Source: Rhabdophis nuchalis (Eukaryota; Chordata; Lepidosauria; Squamata; Natricidae). From it: DNA of 64,000 bases. Below are positions 1 through 11,995 of this stretch, in pieces. Location: the NCBI GenBank assembly GCA_039707465.1, contig CM077658.1, positions 12,789,574 through 12,853,573 of the forward strand, written 5' to 3'. The translations under genes were made by a program, and so were the position numbers. Each line of letters begins with the position of its first letter. Within the stretch, counting starts at the first letter, position 1. The notes below the pieces were generated by a model, which saw only the letters and a list, made by a program, of their open reading frames with translations, was not told the origin of the DNA and did no database searches.

Positions 1-84
1 TCCAAAACAGTTGGGGTCATCTAAAGGTTAGTTTCATTTTAGCATAGTTAACACAACTATATACATTCAATACATAACACCACC

Positions 85-336
85 CTTCCTTCCTTCCTTC
101 CTTCCTTCCTTCCTTCCTTCCTTCCTTCCTTCCTTCTATACATCTAAATTGTATTAAGAACCTTCCTTCCTTCTTTCTATCCATCTAATTTCTATTTAAG
201 AACCTCTAAATCCAATTTCAGAACAGAAGACGAAAGAAACTTTCTAAAGTTTAAACTTTCTAAGTCCATTTAAATTCTATTAAGAACCTTCCTTCCTTCC
301 TCCCTCCCTTCCTTCCTCCCTCCCTTCCTTCCTCCC
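85..336. repeat. (TTCC)n microsatellites in a duplicated unit
   Basis: Two pyrimidine tracts, 85-136 of TTCC units and 287-336 of mixed CCTT/CCCT units. Between them a short unit reading roughly ATCTAAATT-TATTAAGAACCTTCC recurs three times (about 138-165, 181-206, 263-292). The tract therefore seems to have grown by local duplication as well as slippage. Confidence 0.9.
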
Positions 337-745
337 ATGCTTAGAAAGAAGCTGATTAGGTAGTGTGCAACCTGGTAGAGAAGGTCTCCATGACTCAAGA
401 TACTACAGCTTCTTCCAGTTCATGAAAACCTTGGATTCAGAGGTTCTATAAATTTCTGCAAAACTGCTATTTTTTTTTTAATCTGATGGGAAAAGAAACA
501 CATTAAATCACATCATCTCTGCTTGACTAAGTTATCTTAAAAAGTTAAAGATTCCCCTTAGTGGAACAGTTGTTTATTTATTTACGTATTTAGTTATCAA
601 GTTTATAGGTCCTACATCTTACCTCAAGGTAACTCAGTTATTAGTCACTCTATTAGCAGATTCATTCAATATCTTATCACTCAGTAAATTTACATTATAT
701 TAATAAAATGTTTGCCTTCTGTAATTGTCTACTTTGAGAAAAGAG
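337..745. other. No recognised feature
   Basis: AT-rich sequence without a convincing coding frame, splice-flanked exon or repeat family that I recognise. Confidence 0.5.
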
Positions 746-831
746 TTGGATTTTGCAGTATCCTTCCCCTGCCACGCCCACCAAGCCACACCATGCCCAC
801 AGAACTGGTAGTAAAAAAGTTTGAATCCCAC
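746..831. mobile_element. Fragment of hAT-type MITE (family A)
   Basis: Contains the family A segment with CCACGCCCACCAAGCCA, ACAGAACTGGTAGTAAAA and the terminal TTGAATCCCAC also seen at 13923-14158 and 57739-57971. Only the right-hand part remains and no target duplication is visible. The two short ORFs here are by-products of this repeat. Confidence 0.7.
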
Positions 832-979
832 GATTGCCACCCACCATATCTATGGTATGTAAAGTAATCACAAGAAGCACCAAAATTGAATTTGCTGCTG
901 TATGATGTGAAAATTATCAAACTAGATTACTTAAATAGGAAACTAGAAAGTTCCATAGAGGAAAGAGTCATTGGTGGTT

Positions 980-1045
980 ATATATGCACCAAAGACAAAT
1001 TCCTTGTGTGTCCAATTACACTTGGCCAATAAAGAATTCTATTTG
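980..1045 (+). mobile_element. LINE 3' tail fragment (family E)
   Basis: Shares GCACCAAAGACAAATTCC and CACTTGGCCAATA with 12181-12236, and ends in AAAGAATTCTATTTGTG, a degenerate pentanucleotide-type tail. It is a severely 5'-truncated non-LTR retrotransposon copy. The family is inferred from the longer copies near 12000 and 47560-47925. Confidence 0.6.
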
Positions 1046-1987
1046 TGATTGAAAGCTAAATTTGGCCTTTTAGAAACATGTTCAATGCCACTGTCAGCCC
1101 TTGCCCCATTAGTTGAAGCCAGAGGAGCAACTGAAATGAATTTAATTCAGTTTAAATTGGAATGTAATTACAATTAGACTAAACCAATTTAACCAAATGC
1201 AGTTAAGAAAGTAGCTCTATATGTGCTTTATAGGTGTTCAGAAAGTTGATTAAATTTGCAGAACCAAATCACTATTCAGTAGTTTTGCATCTTTATCAAA
1301 TCATGTTTATACATACCTAAGGTTTATATGAAAACCTTTTATTTTATTTTATTTTAAAAGCAACTGAATCCCTTATAACACTTTTTGGTCTCTCTTCACT
1401 CTGAAGGTTTCTCAGAGGAACCCTAGCAAGCTGTTGATTTACATTTTTGACATGTGTGGATTAACTCAAAATCCTCATTTTGTCACACAAACTGAAATGG
1501 TTTTAAGAAAGCAGTTTTGTTTTGTTTTAAAAATAAGACCACCCAAATCTTTTGAATATGAAACCAGCCCATAGTTCTATTTTGTCTAGAACGTTTTTTT
1601 AAAAAAATTATTATTTGATGTTTTGGTTCATTTTATTTTAATGCCGGAAAGAGAGCGATTGAAGATGGAATTGCAGACTGTACGTGTTTGCGTATTTTCT
1701 TCTAATTCACATCTGCTGTTTTTATTGGCTTTGTAATAATTATTTCACGTGATTCAATTATATGAACATCAGCCAGTTGCTAACCGGGCTTCATATGGTA
1801 GTCATATATGAATGTTAGCCAACAGAAAATCCCAAAGAGAGAAATAAGAAAAATTCAGTTCAAGGAGACAAACTGACCCATGTTTCTCTCGCATGGGAAT
1901 GTCCTTGACTAGTGTGTGTGATCAGAAGCAGCTGCTAGCCCTGCAGGACGAGAACAAGACAGTATCAAGCATGAACATGCACAGAAT
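1046..1987. other. No recognised feature
   Basis: AT-rich non-coding sequence with short TTTTA runs. Nothing gene-like or repeat-like is recognised. Confidence 0.5.
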
Positions 1988-2289
1988 CAGGGCTGGGATC
2001 CTACCGGGTTAACAACCGGTTCGCTGAACGCATGCTTTGCACATACCCACCTGACATGCTGCGTGTGTGCACAGTTTACAGAAAACTCGCTTTGCCCTTT
2101 ACTGCTGGTGAGGAAAACAGCTGAGGTACAGCAATCCCCTCGGCTGCGCTGCTCAGCTAGGCTTCGGGGGGGGGGGATAGGTGAGTATAGCGGGTGGGCT
2201 GTCCCACTTCAAAGTCGGAGCAAACCAGTTCTCTCCCAGCTGATAGTCAGAGCTACCAGTTCGCCCAAACAGGTAGAATCCCAACTCTG
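1988..2289. mobile_element. hAT-type MITE, family B
   Basis: Starts CAGGGCTGGGATCCTACC and ends GGTAGAATCCCAACTCTG, imperfect terminal inverted repeats of the CAGNG type typical of hAT elements. Flanks cacagaat (1980-1987) and tgcagaat (2290-2297) share six of eight bases, fitting a decayed 8-bp target duplication. There is no transposase, so it is non-autonomous. The 93-aa ORF across it is non-coding. Confidence 0.75.
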
Positions 2290-2413
2290 TGCAGAATGCG
2301 AAAAAAAGCACACAACAATACAAAATTGGGGAGGAATGTTATAAGCATCCTCAGTTGCCAGGTTGGTAACCTGTTGTCACAAAAAGGACATTGTGGCTTC
2401 TTAAGGTTTAGCA

Positions 2414-2577
2414 CAGGGGTCTCCAACCTTTGCAACTTTAAGTCTGAAGGATTTCAGCTCCCAGAATTCTCCAGCCAGCTTTGCTATGTGGTTATATACA
2501 TAATAAGCTTTGCTGGCTGGAGAAGTCTGGGAGCTGAAGTCCTTCAGACTTAAAGTTGCAAAGGTTGGGGACCCCTG
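2414..2577. mobile_element. Palindromic hAT MITE, family C
   Basis: Left arm CAGGGGTCTCCAACCTTTGC is mirrored by a right arm ending GGTTGGGGACCCCTG. The arms pair over about 70 bp, so the element is a near-complete hairpin. Flanks gtttagca (2406-2413) and gtttaaca (2578-2585) match at 7 of 8 bases, the hAT signature. Related copies lie at about 60237-60365 and 61624-61697. Confidence 0.85.
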
Positions 2578-2718
2578 GTTTAACACATTTATTTTGTCTT
2601 AAGCTTTTGTGGAATCTGTCTAATTCTTCAGATACATGTAACTTAATCTCGGGGAAGGCATACTTATATATCCTCCCAGAGACTTGGGAACAGGGTGAAA
2701 TCAGAGGAAAATGAAATA

Positions 2719-3111
2719 CAAGTAGCCCTCAACTTACTACAGTTCATTTAGTGACTGTTCAAAGTTACAACAGCAGTGGGAAAAAAAGGGACTTATAATC
2801 ATTTTCACATTTACGACCCGTTGCCGCATCACTATGGTCACATGATCAAAGTTCAGATGCTTGGCCGCTGTTTTGTATTTATGGCTGTTGTGTTCGAAGG
2901 TCACGTGATCCCCTTTTTGTCACCTTCTGATGAGCGGTGTCAATGGGAAAGCCAGATCCATTTAACAGCCGGGTTACTATCTTGTCAACTGCAGTGATTC
3001 ACTTAACAACTGTGGGAAGAAAAGTTGCAAAATAGGGCAAAATTCAATTAACAAATGTCTCACTTAACTTAATTTTGAGCTCTGTTGCAGTCATAAGCTG
3101 AGGACTACCTG
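2719..3111. mobile_element. Non-autonomous mariner/Tigger-like element
   Basis: Ends CAAGTAGCCCTCAACTTA and GCTGAGGACTACCTG are imperfect inverted repeats flanked by TA on both sides (2717-2718 and 3112-3113), as expected for Tc1/mariner insertions. The interior carries recurring motifs such as GTTGTTAAGTGAATC-like steps and GGTCACATGATC. No transposase frame. Other copies: 29355-29612 and 48541-48938. Confidence 0.75.
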
Positions 3112-3113
3112 TA

Positions 3114-3959
3114 GAAAAACAGATACTTAGGCATTCAGACAAACACACACACACACTGTTTTGTGATAAAATGAAGTGTGGTTGAAGTAAAATCATTCCA
3201 GTTCAGTATGACAAAGAAAGAAATCCCATTTTTTCAGTTTGGCAAGTTGCCTTGCCCTCTCCTTACACTGTTCCCGGAAGAAACATCAATGCAAATAAAA
3301 AAACCTAGTGTGCCTCCCCCGCTTCCCTCCCCTCCTTCATGACAGACTCCAGATGGGGGAGATGTCCTGGGATCTGGAAATGGTTTTTGCTATAGCTCTG
3401 TGAAGATCAGTGTTGATCCTATTCAGATCAACCCTTCAGTTTGAACTATTGATTCAGTTTGAACTGTTGACTGAAACTAATTCAGTGTGTCAAGCTGATC
3501 TTCTGCATTTTTTAAAAGGAATAGGAAAAGTTTGATTTTTGCCCATGTCTAAAGTCAGTTCAGTTTGCAGTTATAGATCAAATAGCTTTCAATTTTAATC
3601 CCTGAATCAAAGTTTTGCATTGCCCTATTTTGGACTTGTTGAAAATGACAAATGTAACAGTACGGTATGGTACCTGCTTGGAATACATAAAAATTATTCC
3701 AATTAGTATGGCAAAACTTGGGTAGTAGGAGAGGGTAGAATAGGATGAAATAAGATATCTTAATTATATACCCTTTGATTGTCTGTAAAAACGCAAAGTA
3801 CGATAAAAATTACCGCATGATCGTCCAAACAAGAGGCAGCAAATGTGTGAAATGTTGTGAATTTTAGTCTTACTGGCCTGGAGGGCACCAGAATGAATTG
3901 GGCTGTTATATTCAAGGATTTTAGATATTTAAAGTACAAAATACATATGCATATATAGG
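3114..3959. other. No recognised feature
   Basis: Single-copy-looking non-coding sequence, with a short (CA)n at about 3147-3156. No gene or repeat family recognised. Confidence 0.5.
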
Positions 3960-4392
3960 CAGGGTTGGGTTGCTGGGGGTTTGCATGGGTTCAGGCGATC
4001 CTCTAGCTAGGATTCTGCCCAGTTCAGCAAATCCCCAAATGCCACCCCTGGCTGGCCACACCCACCCCAGCCCTCCCCTCTCAGGAGCCTCCATTTGGCC
4101 TGTCATCATGCCAGGTAAGTGCAGGGCCTGCACGGAGCCTCGGGGAAGAAGGAAACAGGCCTACTGGAGGTTCCAGAAGTCTGGAAACAGGGCTGGAAAC
4201 GGGCCTCCAGAATCTGGGGAAAGCAGTTTTCACCCTCCCAGAGGCTCAAGGAAAGCCTCTGGAGCCTGGGGAGGGCAAAAAAACACACATACACCCTGCC
4301 ATGGTGCAGGTGGCCAACTAGGCCACACCCACAATGACCATGCTCACCCAGGGCAGCGAGCCCAGTTGCTGCAATTTTGAAGCCCACCCCTG
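3960..4392. mobile_element. hAT-type MITE, family D
   Basis: Begins CAGGGTTGGGTTGCTGGGGG and ends AAGCCCACCCCTG. Flanks tatatagg and actatagg match at 6 of 8 bases. The GC-rich interior shares GGAGGCTCAAGGAAAGCCTCTGG-type steps with copies at 8673-9240 and 27549-28037. The ORFs of 70-136 aa here are chance frames in this repeat. Confidence 0.8.
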
Positions 4393-5128
4393 ACTATAGG
4401 GGTTCTTTCAAATGGCCATTTCCTACAAGCCTCTCGTTCCTTGAAGCAGTTGACAAAGTTACTTATGTCCTTGGAGAATCTGGATGTGAAAATCAGACAT
4501 AATGTGACTTGAGACAAAAACATAATCTTCTTGAAGTAGTCCAAACAGATGGTTGTTCAAGATAGATCCACGAGTCAGCTGCCGGTTGCCAAATTTTCTA
4601 AAACATTAACTGACTCTTGAACTTCTTATATCCTCTGGAATTGTGCTTTCATCTTAAATTTTGAAGCTATCTGGCGAGATTTAAACTGTGATTTTGCTAC
4701 GATCTTAACAGTTTGGAGAATTGCGCAGAGTACAACCATGTCATTCTAACAAGAATAATGTTTTTTCTGCTTAAGAAATTCATGTGGTTTTTCTTTAGTT
4801 CTTGGGATTTCAGTGTCATTATTTCCTACTGCTTACTCAACCATATTTCAAGATGACCTCTGGCCTACATGTCCAATAGCAGCCCATTTCTGAAGAATTT
4901 GCCTGCATATCAAAATTAGTGACTGTTAACATTCTCTGACTCAGCGTTATGAACTTCATGACACATAAGAGTTCATTGTGAAACCATGCACTATTGTAGT
5001 GGTGTTAAAACCCATCTTTTCTTCTTCTCTTGCCAAAACATATCTTGGGAAACTTATTTAAAAGACAAACAAACATTATTGTGCTGTTACTCCTAAACAA
5101 ACGTTATTGCGTTAAGTTGTGAAGTATG
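4393..5128. other. No recognised feature
   Basis: Non-coding sequence with no family recognised. Confidence 0.5.
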
Positions 5129-5354
5129 TAATAGCAATAACGCTTAGGCTTATATACTGCTTTACAGCCCTCTCTAAGCATTTTACAGAAGTCAGCATCT
5201 TGCCCCTAACAGCGTGGGTCCTTATTTTACCCATCTCAGAAGGATGGAAGGCTGAGTCAACCTTGAGCCTGGTGAGATTTGAATTGCCAAATTGCAGGTA
5301 GCTGGCAGTCAGCAGAGGTAGCCTGCAGTATTGCACGATAACCACTGTGGTTCA
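5129..5354 (-). mobile_element. tRNA-derived SINE with L2-like tail
   Basis: Read on the minus strand it runs from an A-box/B-box head (ACCACAGTGGT side) to a tail reading CTAAGCG-TATTGCTATTA. The same element lies on the plus strand at about 48158-48403, where GAGAGGGCTGTAAAGCACTG and AAGTGCTATTGCTAT are clear. Flanks are too decayed for a target duplication. Confidence 0.7.
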
Positions 5355-6927
5355 CCATGGTAATATTTATAATACATTTGTAGTCCATATCTTTTTTATA
5401 ATTCTGAAACCTCTTTGTCTGACCAAGCTTCCCAATTTGGGAGAAGTTTGTTCCTAGTCTCTTCTCTTGGGAGATATCTAAAGCCAGAGAAGCTGCATTT
5501 TGCTGGATATATGACTGGCCTTTAGAACATATAGGCTGAACATTGAGGCATGCCATTTCCTATGTCATAACTAATTCAGTCCATGAACTAACACTCTTCC
5601 ATAAGAATGCCTCTCCTCCTTTGAAAGGAATTTGAAAAGATAATTATCTTTCTTCCAATTAAGTAGGAACTTGTATGGAGAAAATGTGCAATAGTTTATT
5701 TTTATCTCAGGCAGAACTAAGGATTAGCGCCTTTGAGCTCTTCTCCAGCTTGGAGTGTGAGTTCAAACAAATGTGGGTTCACCATGAATTTCCCCATATT
5801 TCTACCAGACGCTTATCCCACTTCTCATTCCTTCTCTTGGATTCTTGAGTTTGTGTGGATATATGGGCTAAAAGAAGAACTGAGAAGTGAAATTATTATT
5901 ATTATTGGGTTATTTCTGAAACCTTTTTAAAGCAAAACATGCAGGCAGCATCTGAAGAGGCTTTGGTGTGATGGAAAGATGTGAAATAAGTGCATCTTAT
6001 TGTCATGTTGCAACCATAATGTAAAAACGTGTTACGTTTAGACAATTAAAAAAACCCAAACACTTGAAAATGAAATAGAAAAGAGAAGGGCTTCTGTAGG
6101 GGGAGAAAACTTTTTTAGAAACTTGAGATTAGGTTGAAAGAGAGTGCTACAAATAACTGGTAGAAGAGACAAGTGTAATATTATTTTTTTTGCGTTATTT
6201 GATAAAGTTATTCCTTGCTTTTTAGCTACAAGCTCATAGCAAGCACTCTATCGTTAATCTAAATGAAAATTAGATTAAAAGAAGGGTTGTTCAAAATTTA
6301 GTACAGTTTCTGCTATTCTGACTCAGAGCAACATCTGCTCTTTTATGACTGGTGCATTTACACTACAGAGAAAGAAGAGGGAGAGGGATGTGAAGGGCTT
6401 GTATATAATGGAACTCTGCAGCTTTGAGACTTGGGGATGAGAAAGAAGAGAATTCAGTAATTCTCTGTATTGGTTGTGTAGGCAGTTTCTGAATATAACA
6501 GACACTGGCTGAGTTCACAAATTAGGATAAATATTTTAACAAAGGATAAATGTTTTAACAAAGCTTGGTGAACCAGAATTTAATTTTTAGCAAAATACAT
6601 TCCGTTCTTTCCTAGATTTATTTATTTTTTTCAAAAGCAACCCAGTCAAACTTAGCTTGTTAAGCTTGATGCACAAAGACCAATCTAGTAAGTGAAATCT
6701 TCCTAAATCTTTTATGCATACACTGCCCATAGCAAACATTCAGAAATTATTCTGCACTCACAATCTTGCCACTTCTGCGCTCAGACTATTACAATTTGCC
6801 CTGCAGGACAATTACTTTTTGATATCCACCCTGATGTGTCAGTTGGGGCAGCATAAGGTGGTTTGAAAAGCAATGTGCATAGCTAGCCATAATGCCGTAA
6901 TGGAGAATTACCCATACGTAGGTCAGG
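5355..6927. other. No recognised feature
   Basis: About 1.6 kb of AT-rich non-coding sequence, with a short (ATT)n at about 5891-5906. No gene or repeat family is recognised. Confidence 0.5.
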
Positions 6928-7271
6928 TTTATAGGGGCACAATGGCTCAGTGACTAAGACCACCGTCGATCAGAAAGGTCAGCAGTTGGACAGTTCAAAT
7001 CCCTAGTGCTTCGTAATGGAGTGAGCTTTCCTAACTTGTCCCAGCTTTTGCCATCTAGCAGTTTGAAAGCAAATGCAAGTAGAAAAATAGGAATCACCTT
7101 TGGTGGGAAGGTAACAGCATTCCATGCACTTTCAGTCATGAAAGTCATGCCAGCCACATGACCACAGCGAGGTCTTCGGACAACACTGGCTCTTCAGCTT
7201 TGAAATGGAGATGACACCCCCCCCCCGAGTGGGGAACAACTAGCACATATGTGTGAGGGGAACCTTTACCT
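6928..7271 (+). mobile_element. Sauria SINE (tRNA head, BovB-type 3' end)
   Basis: tRNA-like head with A box near TGGCTCAGTGACTAAGA and B box near AGTTCAAATCCC, then the conserved body (GTGAGCT, TTGTCCCAGCTTTTGCC, CAAGTAGAAAAATAGG) and the BovB-like end GGGGAACCTTTACC. A 9-bp target duplication TAGGTCAGG flanks it (6919-6927 and 7272-7280). A poly-C run expands at about 7217-7226. Family: squamate SINE mobilised by the BovB LINE. Confidence 0.9.
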
Positions 7272-7280
7272 TAGGTCAGG

Positions 7281-8672
7281 GTTGAGTTCTTGGTTTCTTT
7301 GAGTTCTTTGATCTTGGCATTTTGACATGTCAGATTTGGTCTTGGGCCACCATCATTATGGGAGCTGTGTTGGTTGTCAGGTAGCTTTCAGGTGCAATTC
7401 AAGCTGCTGCGTTTCACTTTTAAAGCATCTCATAGTTCAATACTTCATCTTCACTGTCCAACTATGGAGTCTTGGTGAGCCAGTTGAGGCTTCCCAAATG
7501 GCAAAGTCTCACCACTGATGAAATACCATCAGTCATTGTCCCCCTTCCTGTAGAACAGTGACCCCTGAATATTGAATGTAATAGTGAAAGTTGTTGTATT
7601 TTATCATGTTTATGGTTTTTGACCGGTTACTGTTGATAAAATCTGCTCATAGCCTAGATAAGAAAAGAACCCAAGAGAGTAAAATTTTTGCTCTTTCTCT
7701 CCAACCTTGTTTTTTTTTTCCTGCAGGTTAGAAGTATTAGATAAAAAGTAGATTTCTTTGTACATTCAAATAAAACAAATCACACTAAATGCCCTGCATT
7801 TGTTTAGAGAAAATCTTCTTTTGTCTATTGACCCTTTATCTTTTTTTACTAATGGTATCAGATAGTGCACATGGTGCATGAACTCTGTGGAATATCTCAT
7901 CTAATTACCGCTTGATTTTCATGCAAATTAATTTAGACTAAAAGGGTAAAAACAGTGAACTGCAGAAATTAATGATTTGTTACGCCCTCCCTTTTTCCAT
8001 TCTGATGCCCTCTCACTTTTAGGTTTTTTTGTGAAAAAAAGAAAAAAAGAGATAGCAGATCTACATTTAAAAGCTGATTTATATACAGGATGGCTATTTT
8101 GTTCCCTTGATAATAAGGCAATGATAAAAGGAAATGTGCTACGGTAAACTCTAATCTGGAACAGTTACACCCTGCCTCCCTTTTTCTTTTTATCTTCCAC
8201 AATGAGTCAGTGTCTGCTCAGCTTGATAAGAAAATTCTGTTTATTGCAGAGGTTTGACATTGGGTTATGAAATATACAACCGCATAAATATCCCAGAGGG
8301 TTAAAAAAATGCTGCAGTCTCTGTTTCACACTACTAATAATCATTTATTGCAGTTTAAATACCGGCTCCGTATCCCTTAATAACAATGGATTTGGGGAAG
8401 CTGCTCTCCTTAAAACTTTGAACTATCAAAAGTGCTGGGAAGTATGAAATTCAGATACAATTTCAACTCTTGAGTATATTGTGAGTTCTGTAGAACATGT
8501 CTGAGTTTCATCAGTATCTACTTTACTGAAACAAATTTATAATCATCAGTTCTGGTGTCCCATTTTAAAATATGCAAACAAACCACAAATTAGAATAATT
8601 TTGAGCATTGCCCCCTTCCCATTTGCTAATCCTTTCTCTCAGGACTTTTTTTAAATGAGTTGTACAAAGATC
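7281..8672. other. No recognised gene; AT-rich stretch, possibly partly conserved
   Basis: No repeat family recognised. Around 7885-7935 and 8230-8400 the sequence is complex and rich in homeodomain-like cores (TAATTA, ATGCAAATTAATTTA), which could mark constrained non-coding DNA. This is only an impression, as no alignment is available. Confidence 0.35.
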
Positions 8673-8921
8673 CATGGGTGGGCTGCAGGGGTCCAGGAGA
8701 ACCTCTAGCTAAGATTCTGTACAGTTTGGAGAACCCCCTAATCCCACTCCTAGCTGGCCCTGCCCACTCCACCCCTCCCTTCCCAGTAGTCCCCAGGTAA
8801 GTGCAGGGCATGCACGGAGGCTCAGGGAGGGCAAAAAACCCGGGCCTCCTGAAAGTTCGGGAAGGCTGAAAATGGGCCTGTTTCCAGCCTCCAGAGGACC
8901 TCAAGAGTCTGGGGGGGCATT

Positions 8922-9032
8922 TCAATACAATACAATACAATACAATACAATACAATACAATACAATACAATACAATACAATACAATACAATACAATACAA
9001 TACAATACAATACAATACAATACAATACAATA
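8922..9032. repeat. (TACAA)n microsatellite
   Basis: About 22 units of a pentamer, read as (TATTG)n on the minus strand. It directly abuts a CR1 3' end (9033-9076), so it is best read as the expanded tail of that retrotransposon insertion. Confidence 0.95.
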
Positions 9033-9076
9033 GCAGAGTTGGAAGGGACCTTGTAGGTCTTCTAGTCCAACCCCCT
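9033..9076 (-). mobile_element. CR1 LINE 3' terminus
   Basis: Minus strand reads GGGGGTTGGACTAGAAGACC, then CAACTCTGCTATTG into the pentamer array. It matches the end of the large CR1 copy at 21484-21535, so this is a copy truncated to about 44 nt plus tail. Confidence 0.85.
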
Positions 9077-9240
9077 CCACCCTCCCGGAGGCTCAAGGAA
9101 AACCTCTGGAGCCCGGGGAGGGCAATATGGCCTCTCCCCCTGCTGTGGTTCAAGAGGCTGACTAGGCCACGCCCACCATGGCCATGCCTACCCAGCAACT
9201 GGGCAGAGAACCCCTTGCTAAATTTTTGAAGCCCACCCTG

Positions 9241-10675
9241 ATCCTACCCATGATTTGTCAACTGCAGCAGAATGGCTGGTTTTCAGTGATCACACTAAGC
9301 CGCAAAGTAGTTTCCTTTTTTGTAAACATTATGTATCCATTTATTAATGAATGTATTTAGCACAAAGGGAAAAGCAGGTCATTTATTCATTCAATACAAT
9401 TTTGAGGCTGCCCAATTTCTCGACAGGTCCGATTAGCTTACAATTAAGAGAAAGAGCATATATCAAAAAGAATACAACTGGCCAGAAAACCAAATACATA
9501 ATACAAAAAAAACCACAGCCCTTCCCCCCCCCCAAAATACCTTGATAATCACCCTACCCTAATCCTGTTAGATGAATCATTTTTTAAACAGTATATAGAA
9601 GATCAAGAAGCTTATATTCCCATTTCCTGCATCTCTGCATAGATAATGCAGTACAATACAATAGCATAGATGATCTCTAGTTGTCCCAACTGTCCATCCA
9701 CCTCAGAAACAAACATAATAACCACCATCAAACATCTCAAACACCACATTGTGGTTAGTCCAACAAAAATACTATAGGCTTACCCATGAATGCTACTGGT
9801 TCCAAAACAATCTATTATTTGGCGAGCCATATCAAACTTTATTGGCTCTTGATTATAATCCTGGCCATAACTTATATTGAACAAAACTGTAGCTACTTTA
9901 AACCGGAAAGAAGGAAATCAAAATGAACCCATCCTGAAGCATCATCAATTATAATATATCTATAATATAATTATAAAGATATCTGGCTTTCAAACCTTCA
10001 CAAAATGTAGAGCACGATTCAAGTCTGTACTTGAATCATATCTAATCAGAACCAACTCAGTTAACTCGGTGACATTTGTCCCAGATAAATTGGTACAGAA
10101 TCCCATACCTTAATGGCCATTAACACTGATTCTCTATTGGCCTTTACCTCCTGTTCAGTGGAGGTGAACATAAACCTGTCAAACCTCTGGATCATCTGAA
10201 ACCCTGGATGATGATAGAAAATTATTCATGTTTGAAACTAATGTTAATATTTGCCCATCTTACTCATTCAAGCGAACAAGAAATATTTCCGTGTTTCCAT
10301 TTGTTTTAAACCATTTTGTCACAAGCACATACTTTAATTGAGAAATTTGCTCAATATTTGCTGGGTTATTAAATCGCAGATATTCTGAAGTGTGCCAGAA
10401 AACCCTATCTAAAGTTAATATAAGCCTGCGCTTCTGCTTGACTCCATCTGTTCCATTTTTTTTATTACTGCCCACAGAAATAAAGAGTAGATGGTGAGTA
10501 GTAATAGTCCTTAATAAAAGTATCCACTGTTACATTAGATGAATGTGTCAGTAGGATAATCAATGCGTTATATAACAGAATACATATCAGATTAAAAAAT
10601 GTGGTTGTGGTGGTGAAGAAATGGAACAATCAGGACAAAAATAAATGTCCTGAATCCAGTAGTACAAATGTAAAC
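9241..10675. other. Mostly unrecognised; degenerate repeat at about 9360-9530
   Basis: At 9380-9530 a segment reading GGCTGCCCAATTTCT and AGCTTACAATTAAGAGAAAG resembles a squamate interspersed repeat with similar wording near 15725-15770 and 50455-50600. I cannot name it. The remainder shows no gene or family. Confidence 0.35.
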
Positions 10676-10745
10676 TTATCAAGGAGAGATCCAACCTAGA
10701 ACGAAGGAGAAATTTCTTGATAGTGAGGACAGTTAACTAGTGGAT
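10676..10745 (+). mobile_element. CR1 LINE fragment
   Basis: CAAGGAGAGATCCAACCTAG and GGAGAAATTTCTTGATAGTG align by eye to 21314-21390 in the larger CR1 copy. It is a 70-bp remnant directly abutting the next LINE fragment. Confidence 0.7.
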
Positions 10746-11432
10746 GGTTTGCCTCCTATAATCCTGTACAGCGCCTCTGCCGTCCAGGACAATTCTAGAT
10801 TCTTGCTGCCATAGTATAGAAATTCCTTATCTATACTTATCGGCATTCCCACGTAACACCTCTCCTGCGCGGGCTGCACTGGCTGCCTGTGGCCTTTAGG
10901 GTGCGCTTCAAGGTGTTGATTACCATCTTTAAAGGGCTCCATGGCACGGGTCCTAGTTACTTGCGAGACCGCTTCCTACCTCATACATCCCTCAGACCGA
11001 TTCGCTCCCACAGAGAGGGTCTACTCCGGGTGCCGTCGGCCGAGCAATGCCGACTGGCGACGCCCAGGGGAAGGGCCTTCTCTTTGGCGGGCCCTGCCCT
11101 CTGGAACGATCTACCCCATGATCTCAGGACTATCACAGACCTCCGCCTCTTCCGCCAACGTCTAAAGACACACTTCTTCCATCTAGCTGGCCTGGCCTAA
11201 TTTCCGAGACTACTTTACCGACTGATTTTAATTTACTTTATAGTTTTAATAAGTGGGTTTTAAATTGATTTTAGCACAGGGTGTTGTTTATTTAATAGGA
11301 TTTTATATTGACTACTTACGACGTATTTATTTTTGTATATATGTTTGTATCCATTTTAATCACCTGTGCACCGCCCCGAGTCCCTTATGGGAGAGGGCTG
11401 CGGTATATAAGTTTAATAAAATCTAAATCTTA
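10746..11432 (+). mobile_element. L2-like LINE 3' end with RT C-terminal remnant
   Basis: An open frame at 10889-11200 encodes a reverse-transcriptase C-terminal tail of the L2/CR1 type: FRVRFKVL, FKGLHG, APSYL-like GPSYLRD, then GPALWNDLPHDLR and RLKTHFFH. The 3' end reads CACCGCCCCGAGTCCCTTAT, GTATATAAGTTTAATAAA and a short ATCT tail. It is 5'-truncated, a dead copy and not a host gene. The same 3' end recurs at 21650, 22601, 51850, 58955 and 62875. Confidence 0.85.
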
Positions 11433-11995
11433 TGCTCTGGTCAATCATAATCAACTTTGGATGTCTGCCAATTAAACATGACAATGTTCTTCCAGATAAA
11501 AAGTATAAAGACCACATCCTTAGAGAAAAGTGGGGGGGAGCACTTCCGTATGATGATAAAATTACTTTTATTTATATTCCCATTTCCATTCATTGTTACA
11601 GGCAATTAATCTGGAAGCTGATTCTGATTCTTTTAATAAGCTTTCAGGGGAAGAAAAACAAAGAAAAAGTCCATTTGATTATGAATTATTGTAACAATCC
11701 AAAATAAACAAAATTGTTCCATTTTATAATATACAGTTTATTGTTTTACTCTCCAATGAAAGAAATTTCACACATTCACATTGTTCAAGAGGCAGCAATA
11801 TGTGAATACATAATATAGGAGATTGATAAACATCTTTATAATCGCATTATTGGTTAAACTAATTTTTTGCTAGTAATTTACTGTTTAGCTATTTATTTTT
11901 TTAAAAGAAGGTTGTGATTGATGATGTTCTAGAGAAAGATCGTTACAGTGATCTGTATAAAGATCTGAATTACCATTATTAATCTTCTCATTGTT
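11433..11995. other. No recognised feature
   Basis: AT-rich sequence. The 91-aa ORF at 11432-11707 has low-complexity composition and no recognisable domain. Confidence 0.5.

Larger units (their letters stand above)
8673..9240. mobile_element. hAT-type MITE, family D, with nested CR1 tail and microsatellite
   Basis: Outer ends match family D (CATGGGTGGGCTGCAGGGG left, TTTTTGAAGCCCACCCTG right). The interior is interrupted at about 8922-9076 by a (TACAA)n array and a CR1 3' tail in antisense. No convincing 8-bp target duplication is visible. The 190-aa ORF rich in YCIVL is purely the microsatellite. Confidence 0.8.

Noticed and set aside
8626..9198. A 190-aa minus-strand ORF with YCIVL repeats
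   Set aside because: It is the translation of the (TACAA)n microsatellite plus hAT MITE sequence, with no domain.
10889..11200. A 103-aa ORF that looks like a real protein
   Set aside because: It is the reverse-transcriptase C-terminus of a truncated L2-like LINE, not a host gene.
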